DNA of 64,000 nt from Undaria pinnatifida (lineage: Eukaryota; Sar; Phaeophyceae; Laminariales; Alariaceae), in the NCBI GenBank assembly GCA_012845835.1, contig JABAKD010000019.1, positions 14,203,920 through 14,267,919 of the forward strand. The letters are read 5' to 3'. The notes beneath the pieces were generated by a model, which worked only from the letters and a program-made list of their open reading frames with translations, was not told the origin of the DNA and searched no databases. The position numbers and the translations under genes were made by a program. This document shows, piece after piece, positions 23,236 through 34,049 of this stretch. Numbering within the stretch: the stretch's first letter is position 1; each line of letters starts with the position of its first letter.

Positions 23236-23316
23236 ACTGTATGGTGTATCATTATAGCACATTGTAAAGTACATTGTATAGCACATTGCATAGCACATTG
23301 TATAGCACATTGTATA
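23236..23316. repeat. TATAGCACATTG minisatellite
   Basis: Six degenerate 12-base units directly abut the left end of the next family A element. The element's first bases (GCGTGCTACAATAG) interrupt the array, so the MITE seems to have inserted at its edge. Confidence 0.85.
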
Positions 23317-23565
23317 GCGTGCTACAATAGAGGTACTATAACGTTTTGTCTGAAATAGTTTCGGCATGTTGGGGCTTCTCACCCCAAATTGGTCGGAAGT
23401 CGGCCATGTTTTTGCATGATTTTCGTTGTGTACCTAGGCCATGGGATTTTTCATCCGGTAGCAGTTCTGAGTTTTCTCCAAATCATTTTGTGGGAGAGGT
23501 CTTCAGCTCCCAAATCGAGGAACCTTAAAGAATAAAAGTGTTGCACATCTATCGTGGCACGCGTC
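23317..23565 (+). mobile_element. MITE family A, copy 5
   Basis: 249 bp, ends GCGTGCTACAATAGAGG and CATCTATCGTGGCACGCGTC; interior blocks GGGGCTTCTCACCCCAAAT, GGCCATGGGATTTTTCATCC and GGGAGAGGTCTTCAGCTCCC. Confidence 0.85.
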
Positions 23566-24194
23566 ACACCTAAAATCGAATCTGCTAGAATAATTGACAA
23601 CACCACCAGGCAGGTTCACAGCTGATGCATTCCTTCTACAACCGTCAGATTTGTCCCCTTAAAGGATTTAGAGTTTCCGCGCACATATTGAGTTGCCCCA
23701 CCCGTCCCCGCCCCCCCCCCGACCCCTATTGTTCAAACGCCTCACCTGGAACCAAAGTCGCCTCACCTCGAACCAAAGTCTGCCAGAGTAAATAACACTA
23801 CACCAGGCAGACGATATCACCTCATTATCTTTGTAAACATCCATGCCGTAGCTCCAATATATTTCAGCCCTCCGCCTACCCCCCACCGCTCCCTCTTGTT
23901 CAAACACCCCACTTAAAATCAAAATATGCCAGAGTAATAGACACTACCAGGCAGTTGATATCACCTCACTAGACTATATTTATTTCTAGCTCAGCACAAT
24001 GTGGATAGCAAGTCCGTACTTTTGTACGGCCTAAAGCTGTTGGAAATCCTCCCCCCAACCCCCCCCCCCCCCGTTCGAACACTCCGCCCTCTCTTCATTG
24101 CTTGTACGACTAACAGGATGCACTTGATAACTGATGCCTTTCCTTTCACAGCGGTCAGATTTTGTCCCCCTCAATAACGTGTTTTATAGTTTTC

Positions 24195-24400
24195 GCGCAC
24201 AGACTGCCTAACATCACCCTGTTGACCCTGGTACAAGCTACACTGTAGTGTCAAGGGGAGCCGCCGACTTGTATCCTTATTGAGGACACACACCCAGTAA
24301 TACCCGCGATCGGAGGATCACACACAGCTTGCAAAGATGAGTTTCGACGAATCTTAGATCTCACAGCTGGAGTGTAACTATGTTTTTGTAATATGTCTAT
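24195..24400 (+). repeat. Dispersed repeat D, copy 2
   Basis: Second copy of the repeat at 11424-11625; roughly 85-90% alike by eye. Upstream (23600-24000) there are internally similar stretches (CACCAGGCAG, TCACCTCA, CCGCCTACCCCC), so D may be one end of a larger noncoding element. Confidence 0.8.
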
Positions 24401-24539
24401 ATGCCGTACGTGCGTTGTTTCCTCTCTGTTGACATTGTTAGGACTGTGTGTTGTTGCTTTGTCCTTGCTTTGTTAATCTGTTTTGGTTTGGTTATTTAGC
24501 TGGTTATCGAGTTTGTTTTCTCTGTTTGTTTGGTTCAGC

Positions 24540-24986
24540 TCAAATAAATTGGCACAAATGCACAAATCGAAAATTGCACTCAAAATTGACCAAACCAGTG
24601 CCAAAATGTAGTCGGAAAAACAGTTGGTTGACAAGAGGGCTGGCCTGAAAAATGTACGACAGTCCGTCGCCTTTATTTTGTAGAGATGAATTATTTGGAA
24701 CACCGTTTACACCGAGCAACTGTTCCACCTCCCAAAACCCAAGCTCTACTTTATTGGAGTCCCAAAAATGAGGTGCGACTTCCGCTTTTCCTCCTACTGC
24801 CCCCCCCCCCCCTCCCCGCGCGCGCGCGCTCTTAGGCGAAGCTTTGACAGTTCCATATGTCGCTGCAATCAGAGGAGGAACATGTTCAGGCGTTTCGTCG
24901 CAACTGTCCTCCCCTACCGCGTCCGCGGCGTGGCGCCGGGCCCCCTCCCTGCTGATCATCCGATCGATGATGATCCTTTCCTCCAC
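24540..24986 (-). other. Open frame, unproven
   Basis: A 148-codon frame (SREGARRHAADAVGEDSC near its start, HFWDSNKVELGFWEVEQLL in the middle). It contains Gly and Arg runs caused by a C-run and GCGCGC tract at 24799-24830. No domain or splice support. It could be an exon, but the low-complexity centre argues for caution. Confidence 0.2.
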
Positions 24987-25119
24987 TCCATCTCTAAGGC
25001 ATCACTTTTTGACCTATACTAGTTAGACTATGCATACAACATTGTTAGACGTCGTGTCGTGGTCACTACTCCCCCACTCGCCCGCCGGCTCCCCGCGCCC
25101 GCTCCCTCCCGTCGGCTCG

Positions 25120-25220
25120 TTGTTGTTGTTGTTTTTGTTTTTCGTCCCTGTTTTGTTTTGGTTTTCATTCTTGTTTTTGTTTTTGTTCTTGTTCTTGTTC
25201 TTGTTCTTGTTCTCTTGTTT
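25120..25220. repeat. TTG/TTC simple repeat
   Basis: TTGTTG, then TTTTTG, then TTCTTG hexamer runs. The Lys/Thr/Arg-repeat frame on the minus strand over it is an artefact. Confidence 0.9.
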
Positions 25221-26180
25221 TCGTCGTCCTCGTCGCCGTCGTTAATCTCGCCGCGTTTTCGACGATATATAGAAGAAAAAAAAATGTTTCGCCGCATTGA
25301 GCCGCGTCGTAGGTTTAAAAGTTTAAACGTCTATCTCGTCTAGGGCAGTAGCTTGGTAGCCTCTCTGGTAGCACTCTGGTAGCCTCCCTGGCTTTCAAAG
25401 CAGAGACTCGTTGTGTACTGAGCTCGAATCATTTCTCTGATCTACGTTGCCGAGGCTGCCGGATTATAGGATCATCATCAGGTTGAGCCAGGCAACCTAT
25501 TGTTCGACTCTTTGAATTTCAGCCCGAAACCCTCGGCTAGTTCTTTCATCTCCGATTCTGATCAATGATGAAGTGACTTGTCTCGAGTACCCAGTTTAAG
25601 ATCAGGTAGCTTGTTGTGAGTACAGGAATAAGTATTGACTCGTTGTTTATACAGGATTTAGTACACGTGAGTAATCCCTTCCCCTTTTCGCCGGCCAAAA
25701 ACAAAAACAGGGGAATGTATGTGGGTCTCAGGGAAAAATGTTTTCGTGCTCCCTTGGAGCAGCAGATATGAAATTCCATTCCCAGTATTGCAATGGCCTA
25801 TGAAACACGCCGCACGGAACGCGTCACGCCTCCTGAACCACAGCCTCGTTACCTCCGCCTATGGTACGTGGAGAGGTTAACGTCCAGCCCAATCGTTTTT
25901 GAGCTACTATCATAGTAATCACATCACTAAAATGTATGCCTTGTTGTTGTGCTTTGCATCCCGTGCAGATATGTCTGTACTGTATTTATAGTAATTTCGT
26001 AACGCTTAACTCGTGCAGATACTGCAATGTGTCGCTCGTGCTGTATGGAACGCGGGACCGTGTTAGAGGGTGACATTGTCCGGGATACCAATCCTTAGCA
26101 TGGTCGCCGAAGTTCAATGCTATACAACTCCGGTGCGGCGAGTCGTCGTAGCTTTTCCAGGGCGATCCACACATAGATGG

Positions 26181-26427
26181 GAGTTGTTCTACGGAATCAC
26201 CCCCAGCTTTTCTTAGACGACATCGCCGGTTTTTAAACCAGCTCCCGGCCGTATCTTCTGAAGTACGGTGCCCCTTTTCACCCCGACGTCGTCGTTTGAT
26301 GGTCCTTTGCAAACAAGAAAATACATGAAGATTGTTTTTTCATCGCATCCTACCTGGTGTCGAGCAGCCATGAAACGTTTGATGAAGAAGATTGATGTTT
26401 TTTTGGGGGGGTATGGTAGAATCAGTC
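26181..26427 (+). mobile_element. MITE family C, copy 2
   Basis: Left end GAGTTGTTCTACGGAATCAC, right end GGTATGGTAGAATCAGTC. Interior closely matches copy 1 (CATCGCCGGTTTTTAAACCA, TACGGTGCCCCTT, GAGCAGCCATGAAACG). Confidence 0.8.
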
Positions 26428-26693
26428 ATGGTAGATTGATATTTTCGGCGTTGTCAGTATCCGAGGCGTTTCCGGGGTTGAAGCAGGCCTCCGAGTGCTT
26501 TGGTGGTAGTACGAAAACGATTACCGCGAAGCTAAGCTTCCTTCACACAAAAATGTCCCAGGAATAAGAGCCGTAGGGAAAAGCTGTAGCTCAGGGGGTA
26601 TCACACTTCCCGTAATGCGTTGTTCGTACCGCCGTAGTATTGCATACTCTAGAGAGAGTAGAGCTTCTGCTCTGAACGTTTTGTTCTACGGAA

Positions 26694-26957
26694 GGCGCAT
26701 GCTACGATATAGAGGTATACCTTTTTTGGCGAAAATGCTTTCTGAATAACGGGGCTCCTTAACCCAACAATCGTCGGAAATACGCTGTTTTTTGTTTTCT
26801 TAACGATAATCTTCTCGCCGTGTACCTAGGCCACGAGATTATTCATCCGGTGTGGTAGCAGTTACCTTTTTCTCTAAATCAGTTTTCGGGAAACGTCTTA
26901 AGCTCCCAAATTGATGACCTTGAAGAACAAAAGCGGTGCACCTCTATCGTAGCGCGA
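26694..26957 (+). mobile_element. MITE family A, copy 6
   Basis: Left end GCGCATGCTACGATATAGAGG, right end GCACCTCTATCGTAGCGCGA. The interior is close to the family consensus (AACGGGGCTCCTTAACCCA, TACCTAGGCCACGAGATT, GGGAAACGTCTTAAGCTCCC). Confidence 0.85.
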
Positions 26958-27215
26958 GCGCTCGGCATGCTTCACTCTAACAACCAACAAAACATACATG
27001 CAATAATAAAACGTCCGAAGCGGTTCCTTAAGTTGCCTCCGCGAGAGCCAGAGCTGTCTTTTCCGGCACCCTTGTTGGTGCCGACTTGAGGAACAGCCAT
27101 CACATTGCTGGTCGGGACAGCCGTCATGACGAAAGCTCGGACACAGTTCGTGACTATGGATGGGACACCACATCCAGCCGTACGTAGTCGGGACACCAGT
27201 AGCTGCCGCAACGAT

Positions 27216-27595
27216 CGTGGCTACGGTCAGGGGGTGACGGTTTGGACCTATCGTTTTGCACTGGTTCGGGGTGACTCGCGCGAGTGACTCTCCCGATAAT
27301 TTTGCGTCCTCAAGTTTTCTCTCGCGGGTTTGAATTTTTCGTATATGAGTCTGCAAAGCAATCCTTTGTGCACGCTGCGCCACGCAAGAGTCGCCTAAAA
27401 GTATTTGCTCCAAGTGAGGTATGTGAGGTAGTATTATAGTCTCTCGTCCGCGTATGTATGTATGGTGGTATGGCATTAAATAGCTGGAAGTTCAGTAGTG
27501 GAAATGGAGGTGCATCATAACATCATCATAACACCATCAAAACACCATCAAAACACCGTCGTAACATCCCCCCTACTACTACCGTAGCCTCGGTC
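27216..27595 (+). mobile_element. MITE family E, copy 1
   Basis: Inverted ends GTGGCTACGGTCAGGGGGT near 27216 and ACTACCGTAGCCTCGGT near 27595. The palindrome TGACTCGCGCGAGTGA lies at 27272-27287. The right part contains CATCATAACACCATCAAAAC simple repeats (27512-27560), which probably grew inside the element. The 192-codon minus frame 26898-27476 straddles this element and the family A copy, so it is not a gene. Confidence 0.6.
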
Positions 27596-27624
27596 CCACC
27601 GCCCATTCGGTCACGGCTCGGAGA

Positions 27625-29520
27625 GTTTAACAGACTATGATATAGCATGGTAAAGCATGGTTGGGTCTTGTACAGTATGATAGATCATGGTAGAGTATGA
27701 TACGAGTATGATAGAGTATGACATTGTGTGATAGAGCACAATGGAGTGTGATAAAGCATGATAGAGTATGACAGAGCACAATAGAGCATGATATAGCGTG
27801 ATTGAGTACGATTGAGAAAGATAGAGTACGGTAGTCTAGAGTATGATTTAGTATGAAAAAGCTTGATATAGCTCGACATAATATTATTGTCTAGAGCATG
27901 AGAGAACGTGATAAAGTACGATGGTATATTTTAGAGTTTTGTAGAGCACGATGAAGTATGATATAGAGGATGGTAGAGTATGATAGAGTATGATAGCGAG
28001 CATGATAGGGTATGATAGAGTAAGATAGAGTATGATAGAGTGCATTGATAGAGCATGACAGAGCATGATAGGATATGATGGAGTTTAATAGAGTACGATA
28101 GAGCATGATAGAGTATGATAGAGTATGATTGAGTTGATAACAGCTTGATAGAGAATTGAAGAGTGCGATAGAATATGATAGAGCATAACATTGTCTGATA
28201 GAGTATGATAGGGTATAATAGAGCATGATAGAGTTTGAAAGGGTATGATACAGTGTGAAAGAGTATTATAGAGTATGATGGAATATGACAGAGTGTGATA
28301 CAGTGTGATTGAATATTATGCAGTATGGAAAGTACGAGAGAGTATGATCGAGCATGGTAAAGTACCATATAGCTACCATAGTATGATAGAGTATATCGAT
28401 AGAATATGATAGAATATTGTAGATTATGATAAGAAGAGTATGATAAAGCATGATAAAGTGCGATAGGGCATGATAGAGTAGGATACTGTGCGTAGGAGTT
28501 TGATAGAGGCTGATAGGGAATTGATGGACTACGCGACAAGGTATGATAACGTATGGTAGAGTACGATAGGATTTGATAGAGTATGATCGAGCATGATAGA
28601 ATATGGTAGAGTATGATTGAGTTTGATAGAGAGCACGATTAAGTATGATAGAGTATGGTAGAATATGAGAGAGTTTAACATAACATGATAGAGTATGGTA
28701 GAGTTTGATAGAGTATGGTCGAGTATATTGATAGAGCATGATATAGCATGATAAAGTATGTTAAAGTACGATAGAACATCATAATAAATTATGACAGAGT
28801 ATGATGAAGGATTATAGAGGCTGATAGAGCATTGATAGAGTATGAAAGCGCATGATCAAGTTTGATAGAGAATGATAGACCATTATTGAGTCTGATCGAA
28901 TATGAAAGGGTATGATAGAGTACGGTAGAGTATGATAGGGGATGATAGAGCATCGCAGAGTATGATAGACTTTGATAGAAGTTGATAGATTATTATTGAG
29001 TATGATAGCGTATGAAAGGGTATGATAGAGTATGGTATAGTATTATCGGGTATGATAGAGCGTGGTAGAGTATGATAGAGTTTGATAGACCATGATAGAG
29101 TACGACAGAGCATGATACAGTATGATAGAGTATGGCAACGTGTGGTAGAGGTTGATAAAGTGTGATATAGTATGATAAAGTATGATAGAGTATGACAGAG
29201 TATGGTAGAGTATGATAGAATATGATAGAGTATGATAGAGTATGATGGAGTTTGATGGAGTATTATAGAAGAGTATGGTAGAGTATTATAGGAGAGCATG
29301 ATAGGTAGGATAATAAAGTATGATTGAGTATTGTAGAGTATGATAGAGTGTGGTAGAGTATGATGAAATATGATAGATCACGATGGAGTATGAAAGAGTT
29401 TGACAGATTATGATTGAGTATGATAGAATATTATAGAGAATGATAGAGTATGGCAGAGTATGATAGAGTATGCTATAGTATGATAGAGTACGATAGAGGC
29501 TAGAGGGTATGGTAGGGTAT
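27625..29520. repeat. 1.9-kb TATGATAGAG minisatellite
   Basis: Roughly 180-190 units of a 10-base monomer, consensus TATGATAGAG, with many point variants and 5-base slips. Because 10 is not a multiple of 3, the array passes through all three frames every 30 bases. The minus-strand monomer CTCTATCATA has no stop in any phase, so long Tyr/Ser/Ile/Leu/His frames appear (for example 27931-28539). These are artefacts. Interruptions such as TATTGATAGAG recur, suggesting a higher-order structure. Confidence 0.95.
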
Positions 29521-29532
29521 GGTGCTACAATA

Positions 29533-29893
29533 CCAATGCTACGGCAGGGGGGTGAATCACGTTTGGAGCGTTTTTTCGCAGATGCTCGGGATCGCTCGCG
29601 CGAATAACCCCCCCGTTCCACGGGACCTTAGGCTTTCGTCCTGGTTTTGACCCAGGATACTAAGTAAGGTAGACGGGTCCCTCGTGTACCCCTCTTGCCG
29701 TACCCCCCCTGCCTTCGTCCTTTGAGTTTTGGATGAGAATCTCCCATTGAATGGTTAGTTGCTCTGCGTCAAACAAGCCTCTTTACACAATTTTGTTAGT
29801 GGGGAACCTTGTACCTACGGGGTCATTGGTGCGATTGCCCTCAAGTCCGCCGTTGAAGAAGGGGGGTATGATACTACGATACCGTAGCCTTGA
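29533..29893 (+). mobile_element. MITE family E, copy 2
   Basis: Left end CAATGCTACGGCAGGGGGGT, right end ACGATACCGTAGCCTTG. It contains a CGCTCGCGCGAATAACCCCC palindrome relic at about 29591-29610, as in the other copies. It follows the minisatellite directly. Confidence 0.55.
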
Positions 29894-29904
29894 GCAATGC
29901 CGCA

Positions 29905-30120
29905 GCCTTGCCCCCCCCCGTCTCCTCCCCCGCTACCTGCCTATGTTTTTCAGCTCCTGGGTTCAGCATTTCCACTGCTCATCATGTTGAAGGTTCTGCC
30001 AACGCGCGCTCTCGTATTTTTTGTTAGGTCTGTTTCGTTTCTTTCTTTGTGAAAATTGAACTCGCGAAATCGACTTCTTTTGGTCGGAAGACGAGGATAA
30101 TGACGACATCACCGACGCCT
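29905..30120 (-). mobile_element. Diverged SINE, copy 7
   Basis: Recognisable on the minus strand by ATTATCCTCGTCTTC, TTTCGCGAGTTCAA (box B position), CGAGAGCGCGCGTTGGCA and GAGCAGTGGAAATGCTGAACCC. It is much older than the other copies and lacks a tail. Confidence 0.65.
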
Positions 30121-30149
30121 GTATTCTTCCTAGGCGGTTATCCCAGCCT

Positions 30150-32257
30150 TGTTGAGTAGGCTTCTTAAATCATGTTTCAGGCTTAATTTAATTGGAGTCC
30201 GGATATACTATTGTATTTCACTGCACCAGTTGTTGCGTATGGAGTATCGCCCCGTTAATGGTCGCGTTGACTTATGTTCCCATGAAAACAAACGCAGATT
30301 GCGCCTACGCGCGTACTTTGAGATTTGTGTTTTTTTTCCATCATGCACACTGAAAACAACATATACATCACAAACGGTGATTCGTTGTTCAACGGTTTCC
30401 GCGCGATGGACTGCCGTGTCCAGTGGTGTTTGTCATATTTGCTCTTATATTTATCCGGGTCCGTGCACGACCTTTCACTGCCGACACTGGCGGCTATATT
30501 GACAATATCCTCAATCGCACTCACGTTTCCCTGAGGTGTGGCATTCCCGACGCTTAGTAATGTTTTTATCATGACGCTGTCGCCAGTGGTGGTACGTCTT
30601 TATTTCCGGAGCCGCCTTTTTCGAACGTCTGTTATTTCCGCGTATCGCAAAACCCAGTGGGTTTTGGCCCTCGCTCGGTTTTGTGTAGTCCACGTGGCAC
30701 GTGCGGGCGTCGCTCCAATGTACTACCTATTGTGTACCAATATCTTGGACTCGCACCATGGAGCGCCCGGCATCAGCCGCAACAACGTCGTATTTTATAT
30801 ATTCTCTGTATGCTCCGGTCGTATCGTGTGAGAGATTCCAGCTATTTTATTTCGTTTTCAGCTTTATTGGTGGCCCGTTACAGTCTTTCGCACGTAATAC
30901 CGTGTATGTACCGTTGAGAGACAACGTAAAGTTCAAGTAATGTTCAACTGCGGCAAACGCACACCGGACGGTATAGACTGAGACGAACTTTAGAGTGCAC
31001 CTGTTCCTAGATCAAAACCAAAGATTCACTTGACCATTATGCCACATTTTTAGCGAATCAGGTGAAACAAGTGAAACCAGATAAAACATTGTTTTACTCC
31101 CCGGCGGCGCTTTCAGTGGGCCTTCCAGCGGTGCCTCCAGCAGGCTCCGTCGACCGGGGGACTTGTTTAGCTTGCTTGGTTCGCCTGCCTTTAGGCTACT
31201 AGTTGGTCGGCTAGCGCTAGCCACCTTGTCAAATAAAGCAGTTAATCGGTTTGTTTCATTACCGCGAGCCCACTCATGTCCAGCCGGGAACTCCAGCAAA
31301 CTCACAGCCTTTGTCGTTTGGCCTGTCTTTCCATGTCTCCACGCTCCGGGCCGACTCCAAGTCATGTATCGCGTGGGTTTTCACCGTTCGCTGCTGCTTC
31401 TGACTTTGTCGTTTCGCGCCTTGTTGCTTCCCAGTCTTGCCTTTCATTCTTACACCCTTTTGTTTTGTTTTGGGAAGGAAATTTGTAGCCTTTTCTCCGT
31501 AACAGAACGCTTCTTAAGCGCGATCCCCCGCGGACGATACGGTGATAAAGTAGTCATTGGCGTACCAGTACTATCAACATAAATGTGTAACCATGACGCA
31601 CGCAACGTTAGAATTCCCGATTTTTTTTTTTCGAAGATACTCACTCCAGGAGCTCGATGGCAAAAAAATTGAAATAATAACGAACTTAGAGAATACCGAA
31701 ACTGAAACCCTGAGAACCATCTCATTACCTAAGTACGACCCTACGTACGACCCTAATACGATCTAAGTACGACCTATCTATGTACGCAACATTTGTCAGC
31801 TTATTCAGGAAATGTGAACAGTGCGCTGACCGATACTGGCCTATCGACCCCTGTCTGTCATTAGCGGTTCTGAAGGGAAAAATAAGTGCCACCCTGGTTT
31901 AATTCACATCATTTTTTAAAACGAGTTTTTTTTACAGAAGGGCGACGAGAGGAAAATATATTGTGGTACGACCTGTAAGAAGATAGGCGGAGACAGCGAG
32001 AGACTTGACGCCTTCAAAATTTTGGAAGCCCTATTTTTTACAACCAAATGCACTTGACGTCTTGGGGGTTATGAAGGGGTTAAGCTGGACACAGTCAAGA
32101 GGATAGCTACAACTGTTGACAGTGGGTATCCCGAATTACGTGAGGAATGGTTCCGGTTGGAATCACCCCACACTCAGCTTATAACAATCACTAGTGCTCA
32201 CTCCTATCTAGCAATATATATCACGCTTAGAATTGTCCACACTACATTTCCAAGTTA
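30150..32257. other. Gene-poor stretch with unproven frames
   Basis: Several frames of 90-140 codons overlap on both strands (30149-30502 plus, 30255-30572 minus, 31012-31365 minus, 31163-31582 plus). The minus frame at 31012-31365 has a plausible mid part (SLKAGEPSKLNKSPGRRSLL), but no motif or splice signal distinguishes it. Confidence 0.35.
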
Positions 32258-32709
32258 TCTATATATACTAGCCGAACACAATGCCACGGGAAGGTAAACA
32301 TGGAGCTCTCTTTTCCCCGCAAGCGTGTTCCTCATATTTGTGGACATCTCCGGACGTCACAGCCGACCCGGCTGCGACGTGATCTCTTTGGCGGTGGTTT
32401 TTATCTTTGCTCAAACTTCCCGGCCGTTGCCCGGTCGATTTAAGGCGATTCCGACGCGTGCCACGATAGAGGGGGGCATCACCTCTATATATACTAGCCG
32501 AACACAATGCCACGGGAAGGTAAACATGGAGCTCTCTTTTCCCCGCAAGCGTGTTCCTCATATTTGTGGACATCTCCGGACGTCACAGCCGACCCGGCTG
32601 CGACGTGATCTCTTTGGCGGTGGTTTTTATCTTTGCTCGAACTTCCCGGCCGTTGCCCGGTCGATTTAAGGCGATTCCGACGCGTGCCACGATAAAGGGG
32701 GGCATCACC
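32258..32709. repeat. 226-bp tandem duplication
   Basis: Two head-to-tail copies (32258-32483 and 32484-32709) that differ at only about two positions (for example CTCAAACTT versus CTCGAACTT, and GATAGAGG versus GATAAAGG). Each ends with the first ~31 bases of a family A element (GACGCGTGCCACGATA). The duplication therefore happened after the MITE inserted and copied only its tip. It is recent by its near identity. Confidence 0.95.
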
Positions 32710-33210
32710 TCTTTCCTGAGGTTCTTCACATGATGAGTCGTCCTACGGTAGCCCCCTCATCTTTTCTTTAACGAAGTCGCCGGTTTTGACACCAACTCCT
32801 ACGATACGATACCGGTTGTATATTCTGAAACATGGTGTCCCTCAAAACCCTCACCGATGTCATCGTTCGATGGACCTTTGTACGAAAAGTAATATATGGA
32901 GACCTTTTGTTAACAGCATCCTTCCGCGTGCCGGGCAGCCATGAAACGTTCACTGAAGAATGTCGCTGGGTTTGAGGGGAGCTATCGTAGAATCAGTCTC
33001 ATTAGGAGCTTAAGACATTGCCATTCTTGACCCAATAACTGATTTTGGAGAAAACTATGACAGCTACCGGATAAACTATCCATCCCGTGGCCTATGTATA
33101 TACAATGAGAATCACGCAAAAAAGAAAACCGACGGAGTTGGGTTAAAAAGCCCTGTCGTTCAGCAAACATTTGAGACCCGAAAAATGCTATGTCTATGGT
33201 AGCACGCGTC
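32679..33210 (-). mobile_element. MITE family A, copy 7, split by a family C insertion
   Basis: Ends GACGCGTGCCACGATAAAGG (32679) and CTATGGTAGCACGCGTC (33210). The interior is that of family A in inverse orientation (TTTCCTGAGGTTCTTCACAT on one side; TAGGAGCTTAAGAC, CAATAACTGATTTTGGAG and GGAGTTGGGTTAAAAAGCCC on the other). It is interrupted at 32735-33000 by a complete family C element. Confidence 0.8.
32735..33000 (+). mobile_element. MITE family C, copy 3, nested in family A
   Basis: Ends GAGTCGTCCTACGGTAGCCC and GGGGAGCTATCGTAGAATC. The flanking family A sequence resumes on both sides, fixing the element limits to within a few bases. The left end GAGTCGTC and right end CAGTCTC leave a possible short duplicated GAGTC/CAGTC target. 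Confidence 0.8.
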
Positions 33211-33797
33211 TGCGGTCGATAGCAGCATTCTCACTACCATGGGTTAACGGCGTCCAGCCTACTGTCGCTCACTATTTAGTGGCAACGTGATATGGAGTGC
33301 TCTACGTAGATGGGTAGTCTATAGATTCGGTCGTTGGTCGGGTAAAACCAGGTTATAGTTGGTGTCACACTCACGGCAAGCCTATCTTAGGTGGGCGAGA
33401 ATGTAAGTGATGGAGATGGCCCAGGTAGAACACCCCGCATCGTTCACTGCCTGCATATCCTATGCTGTTCCTTAAGGTCCTGATAATGCCAGCCCTGCAC
33501 CTAGGAAGCGAGCGAAAGGAGAGATGGACAACGACACCAGGAACCATGGGAAGAGCGCTTCCCGACACCGAAAACCTTGCGTCTCATCTCTGGGACCACT
33601 TGACCACCGCCTCCATATCATAACAACTTCCTGGTAATATTTCCACTACTTACCGCCCACACCCTTTCCAGCATCTCTGCGGAGAGCGCTGCCAACCTGA
33701 ACGCACAACGTCTTCCAGGGTGTTGGTTCTTGCAAGGCATGCCTCGACAGCCGCGTCTCAAGACAGAGGTGCACCAAAACGTGTAAAATTTCCCCCT

Positions 33798-34045
33798 TGA
33801 CTCGTTTTGGGGTATCCCCCCCAACTATTATCTAACGAAATCGCCGGTGTTGAAAGCAGCTCCCGGCTGTATTTCCCGAAAGACGGCGCCCCTTGCCAAC
33901 CAGACGTCATCGTTCGATGGCTCTTCGCAATCAAAAAAAATATGTGAATACGCATGGTTCTTCACAACGTCCTTCCTCGTGTAGAGCAGCCGCGAAACGT
34001 TCGTAGACAATAATCGCTGTTTTTTTGAGGGGGTCAGCTACTTGA
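33798..34045 (+). mobile_element. MITE family C, copy 4
   Basis: Ends GACTCGTTTTGGGGTATCCC and GGGGGTCAGCTACTTGAG, more eroded. The interior blocks GAAATCGCCGGTGTTGAAA, GGCGCCCCTTGCC and GAGCAGCCGCGAAACG match the family. Confidence 0.7.
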
Positions 34046-34049
34046 GGAC

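Noticed and set aside
25028-25297. Lys/Thr/Arg-repeat protein
   Set aside because: Translation of a TTG/TTC simple repeat.
26898-27476. 192-codon minus frame
   Set aside because: It spans the end of a family A MITE and a family E MITE, so it is a chance frame across mobile elements.
27685-29621. Long minus-strand frames rich in Tyr, Ser, Ile, Leu and His
   Set aside because: They follow from a 10-base repeat whose minus strand has no stop codon in any phase; no codon or domain signal.
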